Shown piece after piece: positions 46,388 through 55,387 of a DNA stretch of 64,000 bases; the first letter of the stretch is position 1, and every line of letters begins with the position of its first letter. Both the position numbers and the translations under genes were made by a program. The stretch is from Promicromonospora sp042731755 (lineage in GTDB: Bacteria > Actinomycetota > Actinomycetes > Actinomycetales > Cellulomonadaceae): contig NZ_JBHWLR010000001.1 of NCBI RefSeq assembly GCF_042731755.1, positions 528,972 to 592,971 of the forward strand. The letters are read 5' to 3'. The notes under the pieces were generated by a model, which did not search any database, was not told the origin of the DNA, and saw nothing but the letters and a program-made list of their open reading frames with translations.

Positions 46388-47863
46388 ATGACCATCTCCA
46401 CCCCTGCGAAGTCCGCACCCCAGGTTGCCGTCAACGACATCGGCACCGAGGAGGACTTCCTTGCTGCCATCGACGCCACCATCAAGTACTTCAACGATGG
46501 TGACATCGTCGAAGGCACGATCGTCAAGGTGGACCGTGACGAGGTCCTTCTCGACATCGGCTACAAGACCGAGGGTGTCATCCCGTCCCGGGAGCTCTCG
46601 ATCAAGCACGACGTCGACCCTGGCGAGGTTGTCGCCGTCGGCGACGCCGTCGAGGCCCTGGTCCTCCAGAAGGAGGACAAGGAAGGCCGCCTGATCCTGT
46701 CCAAGAAGCGCGCACAGTACGAGCGCGCCTGGGGCACGATCGAGAAGATCAAGGAGGAGGACGGCGTCGTCACCGGCACCGTCATCGAGGTCGTCAAGGG
46801 TGGCCTCATCCTCGACATCGGCCTGCGCGGCTTCCTCCCCGCCTCCCTCGTGGAGATGCGTCGTGTCCGCGACCTCCAGCCGTACGTCGGCAAGGAGATC
46901 GAGGCCAAGATCATCGAGCTCGACAAGAACCGCAACAACGTCGTGCTCTCGCGCCGTGCCTGGCTCGAGCAGACGCAGTCCGAGGTTCGCTCGACCTTCC
47001 TGCAGACGCTGCAGAAGGGCCAGGTGCGCCCGGGTGTCGTCTCCTCGATCGTCAACTTCGGTGCGTTCGTGGACCTCGGCGGCGTCGACGGTCTGGTGCA
47101 CGTCTCCGAGCTGTCCTGGAAGCACATCGACCACCCGTCCGAGGTCGTCGAGGTGGGCCAGGAGGTCACCGTCGAGGTGCTCGACGTCGACTTCGACCGC
47201 GAGCGTGTCTCCCTGTCGCTGAAGGCGACGCAGGAGGACCCGTGGCAGACCTTCGCCCGTACGCACGCCATCGGTCAGGTCGTGCCGGGTAAGGTCACCA
47301 AGCTGGTTCCGTTCGGTGCGTTCGTGCGCGTCGAGGACGGCATCGAGGGCCTGGTCCACATCTCGGAGCTGGCCGTGCGCCACGTCGAGCTGCCGGAGCA
47401 GGTCGTCACCGTCGGTGCCGAGGTGTTCGTCAAGGTCATCGACATCGACCTGGAGCGCCGCCGCATCTCGCTGTCGCTCAAGCAGGCCAACGAGGGCGTG
47501 GACCCGGAGTCCGAGGACTTCGACCCCGCGCTGTACGGCATGGCCGCCGAGTACGACGAGGCCGGGAACTACAAGTACCCGGAGGGCTTCGACCCGGAGA
47601 CCAACGAGTGGCTCGAGGGCTTCGAGACCCAGCGCGAGTCGTGGGAGGCGGAGTACGCCAAGGCGCACGAGCGCTGGACCGCGCACCGCAAGCAGGTCGC
47701 CGAGGCGCTCACCGCGGACACCGAGGCGTCGTCCGAGGCCCCGGCCGCGCCGGCCGGTGGCGGCAGCACCAGCTACTCCTCGGCTCCGGTCGAGGAGGCC
47801 GGTGGCACGCTGGCTTCGGACGAGGCGCTCGCCGCGCTTCGCGAGAAGCTCACGGGCAACTGA
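46388..47863 (+). CDS. rpsA: 30S ribosomal protein S1
   Basis: A 491-residue RNA-binding protein with four S1 domains at about 35-105, 122-190, 207-277 and 294-364. They carry the repeated pattern of GDIVEGTIVKVDRDEVLLDIG, GLILDIGLRGFLPASL, PGVVSSIVNFGAFVDLGGVDGLVH and PGKVTKLVPFGAFVRVEDGIEGLVH. The C-terminal tail is acidic and Ala-rich. It helps mRNA bind the 30S subunit, although in leaderless-rich actinobacteria its role may differ. I chose the ATG at 46388, where the family start MTISTP falls. No strong Shine-Dalgarno is present. A 17-bp terminator follows. Confidence 0.96.
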   Translation: MTISTPAKSAPQVAVNDIGTEEDFLAAIDATIKYFNDGDIVEGTIVKVDRDEVLLDIGYKTEGVIPSRELSIKHDVDPGEVVAVGDAVEALVLQKEDKEGRLILSKKRAQYERAWGTIEKIKEEDGVVTGTVIEVVKGGLILDIGLRGFLPASLVEMRRVRDLQPYVGKEIEAKIIELDKNRNNVVLSRRAWLEQTQSEVRSTFLQTLQKGQVRPGVVSSIVNFGAFVDLGGVDGLVHVSELSWKHIDHPSEVVEVGQEVTVEVLDVDFDRERVSLSLKATQEDPWQTFARTHAIGQVVPGKVTKLVPFGAFVRVEDGIEGLVHISELAVRHVELPEQVVTVGAEVFVKVIDIDLERRRISLSLKQANEGVDPESEDFDPALYGMAAEYDEAGNYKYPEGFDPETNEWLEGFETQRESWEAEYAKAHERWTAHRKQVAEALTADTEASSEAPAAPAGGGSTSYSSAPVEEAGGTLASDEALAALREKLTGN

Positions 47864-47877
47864 CCTGAGCTGATCAC

Positions 47878-47915
47878 CGACGGCCCGTCGCCCCTCCGGG
47901 GGCGGCGGGCCGTCG
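47878..47915 (+). terminator. Terminator of rpsA
   Basis: Arms 47878-47894 and 47899-47915 form a 17-bp stem with one G-U pair and a TCCG tetraloop, 15 nt after the stop codon. Confidence 0.75.
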
Positions 47916-47990
47916 CTGCTTCTCGGGTCACGACTGGGCCACGGTCTTTTCGGGATGCGGTGGCCGAGGCCGACACCTGTCGCCGTCCAA

Positions 47991-48043
47991 CGCTGTGACC
48001 TGCGACGACGCAGTCCGCTGCCGCCCCGCGGAGTATCACAGCG
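47991..48043. repeat. Inverted repeat upstream of the STAND-TPR gene
   Basis: CGCTGTGA (47991-47998) and TCACAGCG (48036-48043) are exact inverted copies 37 bases apart. They lie 43-95 nt before the ATG and could be paired operator half-sites. The spacing is not that of CRP. Confidence 0.3.
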
Positions 48044-48085
48044 CGCGCTGGTCAGGAACGCGGGAGTGCTGTTGGATGGCTGCTC

Positions 48086-50935
48086 ATGAGCCGACCCGGA
48101 CCCGACGAGGTGCGGAGCCCGGTGGCGCGCGAGACGAGTCCGGCGGCCCTCCTCGCTCCTGAGCGGGAGGTCGTGCCGTTCACCGGCCGCGGGCGGGAGC
48201 TCGCCGACCTGCGCGCCTGGGTGCGCTCCCGGGAGCCCGTGGCGCTCCGCCTGATGTGCGGGCTCGGCGGCGTCGGCAAGACCCGGCTCGCGCTCGAGCT
48301 CGGCCGGCGGATGCGGCGCACGGGCTGGACCGTGGTCCACGTGCCGCCCGGCGGGGAGGTGGCGGCAGTGGTCGCGGTCGCCGAGGCGCGCCGGGTCCTG
48401 CTGGTGGTGGACGACGCCGGGCACCGCCTCGACCTGCCCGCGATGCTCGACGCCGTCGCGGAGACCCGGACCCGCGGCCGCCTGCGGATCCTGTGCACCG
48501 CGCGCACCGGCGGCCAGTGGTGGCGGCGGCAGCGGTGGACCAGCACGCTGTGGGCGGGGCGGACGCCGTCGGTCACGCAGATGGCGCTGGCGCCCGCGTT
48601 CGACCGGACGGTGGAGGTGGGGCCGGGCCCCGCGCCCGGCCTGGAGGTGGACCGCTCGGAGGACGACCGGGTGCTGCTGGGCACGGCCGTGTCGCGCTTC
48701 GCGCGGGCGCTGGACCGGCCGGTGCCCGAGGTCTCGTTCGAGCTCACGCCGGACCACCGGCCGCGCGCCCTGGACCTGCAGGCGGCCGCCCTGGCGGCGG
48801 TGCTCGGTCCGGCGGCGGCCGGTCCCGGAGCTGTGGGGCAGAGTGCGGCCGGACAGGCGGTGCTCGGGCCGCAGGCTCCGGACGCCGGCGAGCCGGGACC
48901 GGTCGCCGTCGACCCCGCCTGCGGGCTCGAGGCCGTGCTGGACCACGAGCGGGCCGGCTGGGCGGCGTCGGCCCCCGCGGCCGGGCTCGTCGCGGGGCCG
49001 GGCGGGACGGCGGAGGCGGCCCTGGCCACCACCCTGCTGGTGGGGGACGCGTCGGAGGCCGGGGTGCGCGCCGCCCTGCGGCGCGCGGGCGTGGAGCTGG
49101 ACGACGGGCAGACCGACCAGGCCGTCGCCTGGGTCCGTGCGCACCTGCTCGAGGTGCCGCGCCTGGCGGAGCTGCTCGTCTCCCGGGTGCTGGCCGGGCA
49201 GGAACGGCTGATCGAGGCGTGCACGCGGGACCTGGCGCGGCAGGAGGCCTTCGGGGTGCTGGCGTTCGCCACGGCCATGAGCCTGGACCGGCCCCCGACG
49301 GGCCGGGACGTCCCCGGGGAACTGATCGCGGCCGCGGCGTCCGCCCTGCCGGACCACGGGCCGGCGGACCTGGCGGGCCTGATGCGGGTGACGCGCCGGC
49401 TGCCGCGCTCGTCGGGCCCGCTGGCGGTGCCCGTGCTGGACCGCCTCACGCACCGCGTCGCGGAGCTCGCCCGGCTGGTGGGCGACGAGGCCACGCAGGG
49501 CGAGGCGCTGACCGACCTCGGCGTCGTGCTCATCGCCGAGGGCGAGCCCGCCGCCGCGGTGCCGGTGCTGCAGGAGGCGGTGGGGCTCTGGCGCGGCCTG
49601 GCCCGGACGGACGAGCCGCGGTACCGCCCGCCGCTGTGCACCGCGCTGAACAACCTCGGCATGGGCTACTGGGCGGTGGGCCGGCACGCCGACGCCCTCA
49701 CGGTCCAGGAGGAGGTCATCAGCCTGTGCGCCCGGCTCGGGCCGGGGGACGCCCCCTGGGCCGACGCCGAGCACGCGCGGGCCCTGCAGAACGCCGGCGT
49801 GTCCTACACGGAGCTGGGCCGGACCGGCGAGATCGAGGCCACGCAGCGCGCGTCGCTCGACATCTACCGCCGGCTCGCCGAGGGCGACCCCGTGCAGTAC
49901 GAGCCCCGCGTCGCCGCGGTGCTGGGCAACTTCGAGGCCCTCACCGAGAGCGGCCGCCCCGAGGACGCCCTGCCCGCGAACGCGGAGGCCGTGGCGATCC
50001 GGCGGCGGCTGGCCGCGGGCCGGCCCGAGCACCTGGGGGAGCTGGCGTGGTCGCTCGGCCAGCTCGGCACCACCCTGGAGGCGCTCGGGCGGTACGAGGA
50101 GGCCGGGTCCGTGCTGGTCGAGGCGCTGCAGATCCAGCGGCGCCTGGCCGACGAGAACGCCCGGGGCACGCGCGCCGACCTGTCGGGCGCCCTGTCCGCG
50201 CTCGGCGCCCTGTACTCGACCACGGGCCGCGCCGACGAGGCGCTCCGGCTGGAGCGGGACGCGCTGGAGATCCGGCGCGAGCTCGCCCGCGAGCACCCCG
50301 CGCGGTACCTGCACTACCTGGCGCACTCGCTGTCCAACCTGGGTGTCACCTACGCCCGGCGCGGCCGGTTCGACGAGGCCGTGCTGCTGGAGGAGGAGGC
50401 GGTGGGCATCCGCCGGGGGCTCGCCCGCCGGAACGCCCGGTCGCTGAAGTACCTCGCGCAGTCGCTGTCCAACCTGGGGGTGCGGTACGCCGACCTGGGC
50501 CGGTTCGAGGAGGCGCTGCGGCCCACGCAGGAGGCGGTGGACATGCTGCGCCGGCTCGTGCGGGACCAGCCGGAGAAGTACCGCACCGGCCTCGCGGAGG
50601 CGCTCGCGAACCTGGGGGCCACGCAGCTCGACCTGGACAAGCCGACCGAGGCGCTGGGGCCCATGCGGGAGGCGGTCGCGATGCGGCGTCAGCTCACCGT
50701 GGAGAACCCCGACAAGCACCGGCCGGACCTGGCGCTCACGCTCTCCAACCTCGCCAGCGCGCTGAGCGCCGCGGGGGACAACGTGGCGGCCCTCGGGCTG
50801 GCACGGGAGGCCGTGGAGATGCGCCGCCGGCTCGCCGCCGACCTGCCGGAGCGCTACCGGGCCGAGCTGGACCGGTCCCGGGCGGTCCTCGCGCGGATCG
50901 AGGCGGCGATCCGGAACCCGACGTCGGTCCGGTAG
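48086..50935 (+). CDS. STAND-type NTPase with C-terminal tetratricopeptide repeats
   Basis: A 949-residue protein. After a 45-residue lead, the NTPase domain has Walker A GLGGVGKT (about 58-65) and Walker B RRVLLVVDDAG (about 102-112), with LRILCTARTGG as the sensor-like segment near 131-141. This order fits the NB-ARC/STAND class of signal ATPases. The middle region (about 200-430) is Ala/Gly-rich and weakly conserved. From about 450 to the end are roughly ten TPR units with the pattern LGxxYxxxGRxxEALxxxEEA. Such repeats in STAND proteins sense a ligand or partner. No effector domain is seen at either end, so it could be a regulator with a separate effector, or a defence or transcription regulator. 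The ATG has a poor ribosome-binding site (GGATGG). Confidence 0.78.
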   Translation: MSRPGPDEVRSPVARETSPAALLAPEREVVPFTGRGRELADLRAWVRSREPVALRLMCGLGGVGKTRLALELGRRMRRTGWTVVHVPPGGEVAAVVAVAEARRVLLVVDDAGHRLDLPAMLDAVAETRTRGRLRILCTARTGGQWWRRQRWTSTLWAGRTPSVTQMALAPAFDRTVEVGPGPAPGLEVDRSEDDRVLLGTAVSRFARALDRPVPEVSFELTPDHRPRALDLQAAALAAVLGPAAAGPGAVGQSAAGQAVLGPQAPDAGEPGPVAVDPACGLEAVLDHERAGWAASAPAAGLVAGPGGTAEAALATTLLVGDASEAGVRAALRRAGVELDDGQTDQAVAWVRAHLLEVPRLAELLVSRVLAGQERLIEACTRDLARQEAFGVLAFATAMSLDRPPTGRDVPGELIAAAASALPDHGPADLAGLMRVTRRLPRSSGPLAVPVLDRLTHRVAELARLVGDEATQGEALTDLGVVLIAEGEPAAAVPVLQEAVGLWRGLARTDEPRYRPPLCTALNNLGMGYWAVGRHADALTVQEEVISLCARLGPGDAPWADAEHARALQNAGVSYTELGRTGEIEATQRASLDIYRRLAEGDPVQYEPRVAAVLGNFEALTESGRPEDALPANAEAVAIRRRLAAGRPEHLGELAWSLGQLGTTLEALGRYEEAGSVLVEALQIQRRLADENARGTRADLSGALSALGALYSTTGRADEALRLERDALEIRRELAREHPARYLHYLAHSLSNLGVTYARRGRFDEAVLLEEEAVGIRRGLARRNARSLKYLAQSLSNLGVRYADLGRFEEALRPTQEAVDMLRRLVRDQPEKYRTGLAEALANLGATQLDLDKPTEALGPMREAVAMRRQLTVENPDKHRPDLALTLSNLASALSAAGDNVAALGLAREAVEMRRRLAADLPERYRAELDRSRAVLARIEAAIRNPTSVR

Positions 50936-50970
50936 GCGCGTCCGGAAGACGCTTCCGGCGGGTTGGCGGT

Positions 50971-50998
50971 CCGTCCGGCGGGCGCCGCCGTCGGACGG
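50971..50998. terminator. Bidirectional terminator between STAND and CDF genes
   Basis: Eleven base pairs with one G-U (50971-50981 with 50988-50998) between the converging genes. A smaller hairpin CCGGAA/TTCCGG (50942-50958) precedes it. Confidence 0.6.
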
Positions 50999-51002
50999 GC
51001 CC

Positions 51003-51926
51003 TCAGGCGTGCTGCGGGTGCTCGTGCGCGACGTGCGTGTGCGGCTCGACCTGGAACGTGGAGTGCTCCACGGCGATGTCGAAGTGCTGCGCCACGCACT
51101 CCTGGAGCTGGTCCAGGATGCGGGCGGCGTGCCCGTCGGTGAAGCAGTCGGTGCGGACCACCACGTGGGCGCTGAGCACCGGCAGGCCGGTGGCGATCAG
51201 CGACGCGTGCATGTCGTGCACGTCCTCCACGTGGTCGAGGTCCAGCAGGTGGGCGCGCACCTCGTCGAGGTCCAGCCCGGGCGGGGACGACTCCAGGAGC
51301 ACCGAGACGGTCTCGCGCAGCAGGCGCAGGGCTCGCGGCAGGATCAGCGCGCCGATCAGCAGCCCCGCCACGACGTCGGCCCGCTGCCAGCCCGTGAACG
51401 TGATGACCAGTGCCGCGAGCACGACCGCGAGCGAGCCCAGCGCGTCGTTGACCACCTCCAGGAACGCGGCGCGCAGGTTCAGGTTCGCCGTCCGGCGCCC
51501 GGCCAGCACGGCCATCGCGGCGAGGTTGCCCGCCAGGCCGACCACGCCGAAGACGACGAGCTCGGGGCCGGGCACCTCGGGCGGCGCCACGAGCCGCAGC
51601 ACGCCCTCCACCAGGACGTACACGCCGACGACCAGCAGCACGCCCGCCTGGGCGAGCGCGGCGATCACCTCCGCGCGGCGGTAGCCCCAGGTGCGGCGGG
51701 CCGACGGCGGACGCAGCGCGAGGCGCGCCGCGAACAGGGCCATCGCGAGCCCGGCGGCGTCGGTCAGCAGGTGCACCGTGTCGACGAGCAGCGCGAGGCT
51801 GCCGGTCAGCAGCGCCCCGGCGACCTGCGCGACCAGGACCGCCGCGGTGATGCCGAACGCGGCGGTCAGGCGGCCGCGGCCGCCGTCGGGCAGGTGCTGG
51901 TGGTCGTGCGTCCCCACCCGGTCCAT
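51003..51926 (-). CDS. Cation diffusion facilitator (CDF) metal exporter
   Basis: A 307-residue protein with six membrane helices and a C-terminal domain (about 205-290). The first metal-site motif in helix 2 is VDTVHLLTDAAG (Asp, His, Asp). The matching helix-5 motif is LEVVNDALGS, where Glu stands in the place of the usual His. Both ends are His-rich (THDHQH, and HTHVAHEHPQH), as in zinc/cobalt/iron exporters. It exports divalent metal using the proton gradient. GGAAGG precedes the ATG at 51926. It is on the same strand 88 nt after the ABC exporter gene. Confidence 0.88.
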   Translation of the reverse strand: MDRVGTHDHQHLPDGGRGRLTAAFGITAAVLVAQVAGALLTGSLALLVDTVHLLTDAAGLAMALFAARLALRPPSARRTWGYRRAEVIAALAQAGVLLVVGVYVLVEGVLRLVAPPEVPGPELVVFGVVGLAGNLAAMAVLAGRRTANLNLRAAFLEVVNDALGSLAVVLAALVITFTGWQRADVVAGLLIGALILPRALRLLRETVSVLLESSPPGLDLDEVRAHLLDLDHVEDVHDMHASLIATGLPVLSAHVVVRTDCFTDGHAARILDQLQECVAQHFDIAVEHSTFQVEPHTHVAHEHPQHA

Positions 51927-52014
51927 CCTTCCAGCCGCGCGTGCGGTGCGCGCGGTCCGGGAGCGGTACGGCGAGGCCCGGAGGCGCGCCCGGGAGCGCG
52001 CCCGGCACGAGGGC

Positions 52015-53904
52015 TCAGGAGGCCTCGGCGAACTGCGTCCGGTACAGGTCGGCGTACAGGCCGCCCGTCGCGAGCAGCTCGGCGTGCGTCCCGGACTGGA
52101 CCACCCGCCCGTCGTCGAGCACGACGATGCGGTCCGCGGCGCGCACCGTGGACAGGCGGTGCGCGATGACCAGGGACGTCCGCCCGGCCAGCGCCTGGTC
52201 GAGCGCGACCTGCACGGCCGCCTCGGACTCGGAGTCGAGGTGCGCCGTGGCCTCGTCGAGCACCACGATGTCCGGCGCCCGCAGCAGCAGCCGCGCGATC
52301 GCCAGGCGCTGCCGCTCGCCGCCCGACAGCCGGTACCCACGGTCGCCCACGACGGTCTCCAGGCCCTCCGGCAGCCGGTCGACCAGGTCCCAGATGCGCG
52401 CCTGGCGCAGCACCCGCTCCAGGTCGGCGTCGGTGGCCTCGGCGCGGACGAACCGCAGGTTCGCCGCGACCGTGTCGTGGAACAGGTGCGCGTCCTGCGA
52501 GACGACGCCGACGGTGGCCCGCAGCGACGCGAACGTCACGTCCCGCAGGTCCTCGCCGGCGATGCGGACGGTCCCCGCGGTCGGGTCGTACATGCGGCTG
52601 ACGAGCTGCGAGACCGTCGTCTTGCCGGCGCCCGACGGGCCCACCAGCGCGACCATCGAGCCGGCGGGCACCTCGAACGCGACGTCGCGCAGCGTGTCCG
52701 TCGTCGGGTCCTTGCGCGGCCCGGCCACCGACTCCAGGGACGCGAGCGACACGTCCTCGGCCCGCGGGTACCGGAACGTCACGCCCGCGAGCGACAGCGA
52801 GGCGCCCCGGGCGGCGACGGCGGCCCGCAGGTCGACGGCGTCCGGCCGCTCGGCCACCGACGGCTCCAGGTCCAGCACCTCCAGCACCCGCTCGAACGAG
52901 ACGAGCGCCGTCATCACGTCCACCTGGACGTTCGCCATCGCCGTCAGCGGACCGTACAGGCGCGTCAGGTACGTGGCCAGCGCCACGACGGTCCCGACGG
53001 TGAGCTCGCCCGCGATGGCCTGCAGACCGCCGAACCCGTAGACGCCCGCCACGGCCAGGGACGCGATGGTGGACAGGCCCACCCGGAACCACGTGCCGAT
53101 CAGCGCCGTGCGCACCCCGAGGTCGCGGCGCTCGCGGGCGGGCCCGGCGAACCGCTCGGACTCGGCGTCGGGGTCGCCGAAGACCTTGACGAGGTGGGCG
53201 CCCGACACGTTGAACCGCTCGTTCATCACCTGGCCCAGGTCGGCGTCGACCTCCATGCCCCGGCGGGTCAGGCCGGCGAGCCGCCGGCCGAACCAGCGGG
53301 CCGGGAACACGAACACCGGCACCAGCACGAGCGCCCCGAGGGTGAGCTCCCACGACATGGTGAACATCGCCGCGAGCGTGAACGTGATGGTCAGCGTGTT
53401 GGACACCACGGTCTGCAGGGTCGAGGTGAAGGCGCGCTGCGCGCCCAGCACGTCGCCGTTGAGCCGCTGCACGAGCGCCCCGGTGCGGGCCCGGGAGAAG
53501 AACGCGAGCGGCATGCGCTGGACGTGGTCGAACACCGCCACCCGCAGGTCCAGGATGAGCCCCTCGCCCACCTGGGACGAGACGAGCCGGTCCGCCACGG
53601 ACAGCCCCGCGGCCAGGATCGCGAGCGCGCCGGCGGCGGCCGCCAGCAGCACGACCAGCCGGGTGTCGCCGGCCGTGATCCCGTGGTCGATGAGCCGCTG
53701 GAACAGCAGCGGCGTGGCCGCCCCCGCGGCGGCCTCCAGGGCCAGGATCAGCACGAACAGGGTGAGCCGGCCCCGGTAGGGCCGCGCGAACGAGACGATG
53801 CGGCGCAGGGTGGCCCAGCCGAGGCGCTGCCGGGTGACGGACTCGTCCTGCGTGAACGAGCGCAACGAGCGGCCTCCGCCCAGGCTCCCGCCGCCTCCGT
53901 GCAT
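52015..53904 (-). CDS. ABC exporter, fused permease and ATPase
   Basis: A 629-residue half-transporter with a six-helix membrane domain (about 40-340) and an ATPase domain. Walker A is GPSGAGKT, the signature LSGGERQRLA, Walker B IVVLDEATAHLD with catalytic Glu, and the switch motif IAHRLST. All are canonical, so it likely works as a homodimer, unlike the pair at 12.8-16.6 kb. The lead has a glycine-rich stretch (HGGGGSLGGG). I chose the ATG at 53904; a longer reading to 53994 has no better start. The substrate is unknown; the neighbouring CDF gene suggests metal or metabolite export, but this is weak. Confidence 0.9.
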   Translation of the reverse strand: MHGGGGSLGGGRSLRSFTQDESVTRQRLGWATLRRIVSFARPYRGRLTLFVLILALEAAAGAATPLLFQRLIDHGITAGDTRLVVLLAAAAGALAILAAGLSVADRLVSSQVGEGLILDLRVAVFDHVQRMPLAFFSRARTGALVQRLNGDVLGAQRAFTSTLQTVVSNTLTITFTLAAMFTMSWELTLGALVLVPVFVFPARWFGRRLAGLTRRGMEVDADLGQVMNERFNVSGAHLVKVFGDPDAESERFAGPARERRDLGVRTALIGTWFRVGLSTIASLAVAGVYGFGGLQAIAGELTVGTVVALATYLTRLYGPLTAMANVQVDVMTALVSFERVLEVLDLEPSVAERPDAVDLRAAVAARGASLSLAGVTFRYPRAEDVSLASLESVAGPRKDPTTDTLRDVAFEVPAGSMVALVGPSGAGKTTVSQLVSRMYDPTAGTVRIAGEDLRDVTFASLRATVGVVSQDAHLFHDTVAANLRFVRAEATDADLERVLRQARIWDLVDRLPEGLETVVGDRGYRLSGGERQRLAIARLLLRAPDIVVLDEATAHLDSESEAAVQVALDQALAGRTSLVIAHRLSTVRAADRIVVLDDGRVVQSGTHAELLATGGLYADLYRTQFAEAS

Positions 53905-53905
53905 G

Positions 53906-53935
53906 CTCACCGTCGAATCGTCCTCACCGTCGAAT
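53906..53935. repeat. 13-bp direct repeat upstream of the ABC exporter
   Basis: CTCACCGTCGAAT occurs at 53906-53918 and 53923-53935 with a 17-bp period, touching the ATG of the minus-strand exporter. It may be a tandem operator; it also overlaps the likely ribosome-binding region. Confidence 0.45.
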
Positions 53936-54150
53936 AATCCCACGGGGACGGGCCGGCGGCCGCCACGGAGACCCCGCAGGGGCCTCGCGCGCACAGCCGT
54001 CCCGACGGTAGCGGGCCCCCGGGGGTGATCCGGACCACACGCGTGTTACGCGTTCCTGGTCGGCCGTGATAGAAACCCTCGATCGGGCGTCTACGCAGGT
54101 CGCCCCATGAATCAATGGATGAGTCCATGAATATCGACGGGTGGAGTGCC

Positions 54151-55383
54151 ATGTCTGAGCTCGAGCCGCAGAGCAGCGGGGGCCGGCTGGCGCTGGTGGA
54201 GCTGACCGGTGCCGAGGACATGACGGCGGCGCTGCGCGAGCTGCAGGACCAGTGGGGCCCCGTGGCCCCTGTGGACCTGGAGCCGGGTGTCCCCGGCTGG
54301 CTCGTGCTCGGGCACGCCGAGGTCATGGAGGTGATGCGTACGGAGAGCGTCTTCGCCAGGGACCCGCGGCACTGGAGCGAGCGGCTGCCGCTGAACTCCT
54401 CGCTGCACGCGATCCTCTCCCCGGCCGGACGGCGCGCGCTGTACTACGCCGACGGCGCGGAGCACCGGCGGCTGCGGCTGCCGGTGGACGAGGCGTTCGC
54501 CTCCATCGACGAGGCGCAGACCGCCGCCATGGTGCGCGGCGTCTGCGGCCGGCTCATCGACTCCTTCGCGGACCGGGGCGACGCGGACCTGATCGGCGAG
54601 TACGCGGCCGCGGTGTCGTTCCTGGCCGTCTCGGGCATGTTCGGCTTCAGCGAGCCGCAGGGGATCGCCCTGCTGCGCTGCGCGCACGGCGTGTTCGGGC
54701 ACGGCGGCGACGCGGTGGCGGCGCTGACCACGATGGACCAGATCGTGCTGGACCACGTGCAGGCCACCCGGCAGAACCCGGGGCCCAACCTGACCGCCAA
54801 GTTCGTCGCGCACCCCAACTTCGAGGACGACACCGAGATCGTGCACTCGATGGTGGTGGCGATCTGCGCGGCCAACGAGATGCTGGTGACCTGGATCGCG
54901 GCCACGCTGCGCCGCATGCTGACCGACCCGCGGTACACGGGTCGCGTCACGGGGGTGCGCCGCGGGCTGGACGACGCGATGGACGAGACGCTGTGGGGCG
55001 AGCCGCCCGTCGCCAACCTGCCGGCCCGGTACGCCGTCACCGACTGCACGCTGGGCCGGGCGCAGATCCGGGCCGGCGACGCGATCGTGATGGGCCTGGC
55101 CGCGGCGAACAACGACCCGCGGGTGCGCACCGAGGACGACCTGTTCGAGGCCGGCAACCGGTCGCACCTGTCGTTCGGCGTCGGGCCGCACGCGTGCCCC
55201 GCCCGCCGTCCGGGCCGGCTCGTGGTGAAGATCGCCGTGGAGAGCCTGATGGAGCGGCTGGACCTGCGGCTGACCGACCCGCAGGTCACCTGGGCGCCGT
55301 CGCCGTGGTCGCGCTACCCGGCCGTGCTGCCGGTGGCGTTCACGCCCGAGCGCAAGCCCACGCGGACGCCGGCCCGGGTCTGA
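54151..55383 (+). CDS. Cytochrome P450, CYP157-like, lacking the ExxR arginine
   Basis: A 410-residue heme protein. The heme loop is FGVGPHACPARR with axial Cys349. The K-helix reads DETLWGEPP: Glu279 is followed by Trp282 where all standard P450s have Arg (ExxR). CYP157 family members are known to have ExxxW-like replacements (EQSLW) here. The I-helix ICAANEMLVTW lacks the usual acid-alcohol pair. CYP157 genes normally belong to conservon operons with a kinase, roadblock and GTPase proteins; none is present here. I chose the ATG at 54151, with GGTGGAG upstream; in-frame ATGs at 54115 and 54127 are alternatives. The substrate is unknown. Confidence 0.85.
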   Translation: MSELEPQSSGGRLALVELTGAEDMTAALRELQDQWGPVAPVDLEPGVPGWLVLGHAEVMEVMRTESVFARDPRHWSERLPLNSSLHAILSPAGRRALYYADGAEHRRLRLPVDEAFASIDEAQTAAMVRGVCGRLIDSFADRGDADLIGEYAAAVSFLAVSGMFGFSEPQGIALLRCAHGVFGHGGDAVAALTTMDQIVLDHVQATRQNPGPNLTAKFVAHPNFEDDTEIVHSMVVAICAANEMLVTWIAATLRRMLTDPRYTGRVTGVRRGLDDAMDETLWGEPPVANLPARYAVTDCTLGRAQIRAGDAIVMGLAAANNDPRVRTEDDLFEAGNRSHLSFGVGPHACPARRPGRLVVKIAVESLMERLDLRLTDPQVTWAPSPWSRYPAVLPVAFTPERKPTRTPARV

Positions 55384-55387
55384 CGAC

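Noticed and set aside
47991..48043. TGTGA/TCACA as a CRP box
   Set aside because: The half-sites are 37 bp apart, against 6 bp in CRP/FNR sites.
51866..53353. Minus-strand frame overlapping the ABC exporter in another phase
   Set aside because: The Arg/Gly/Pro-rich product has no domain, while the overlapping frame encodes complete Walker and signature motifs.
54115..55383. P450 as part of a conservon operon
   Set aside because: No CvnA-D type genes (kinase, roadblock, DUF742, GTPase) are found on either side.
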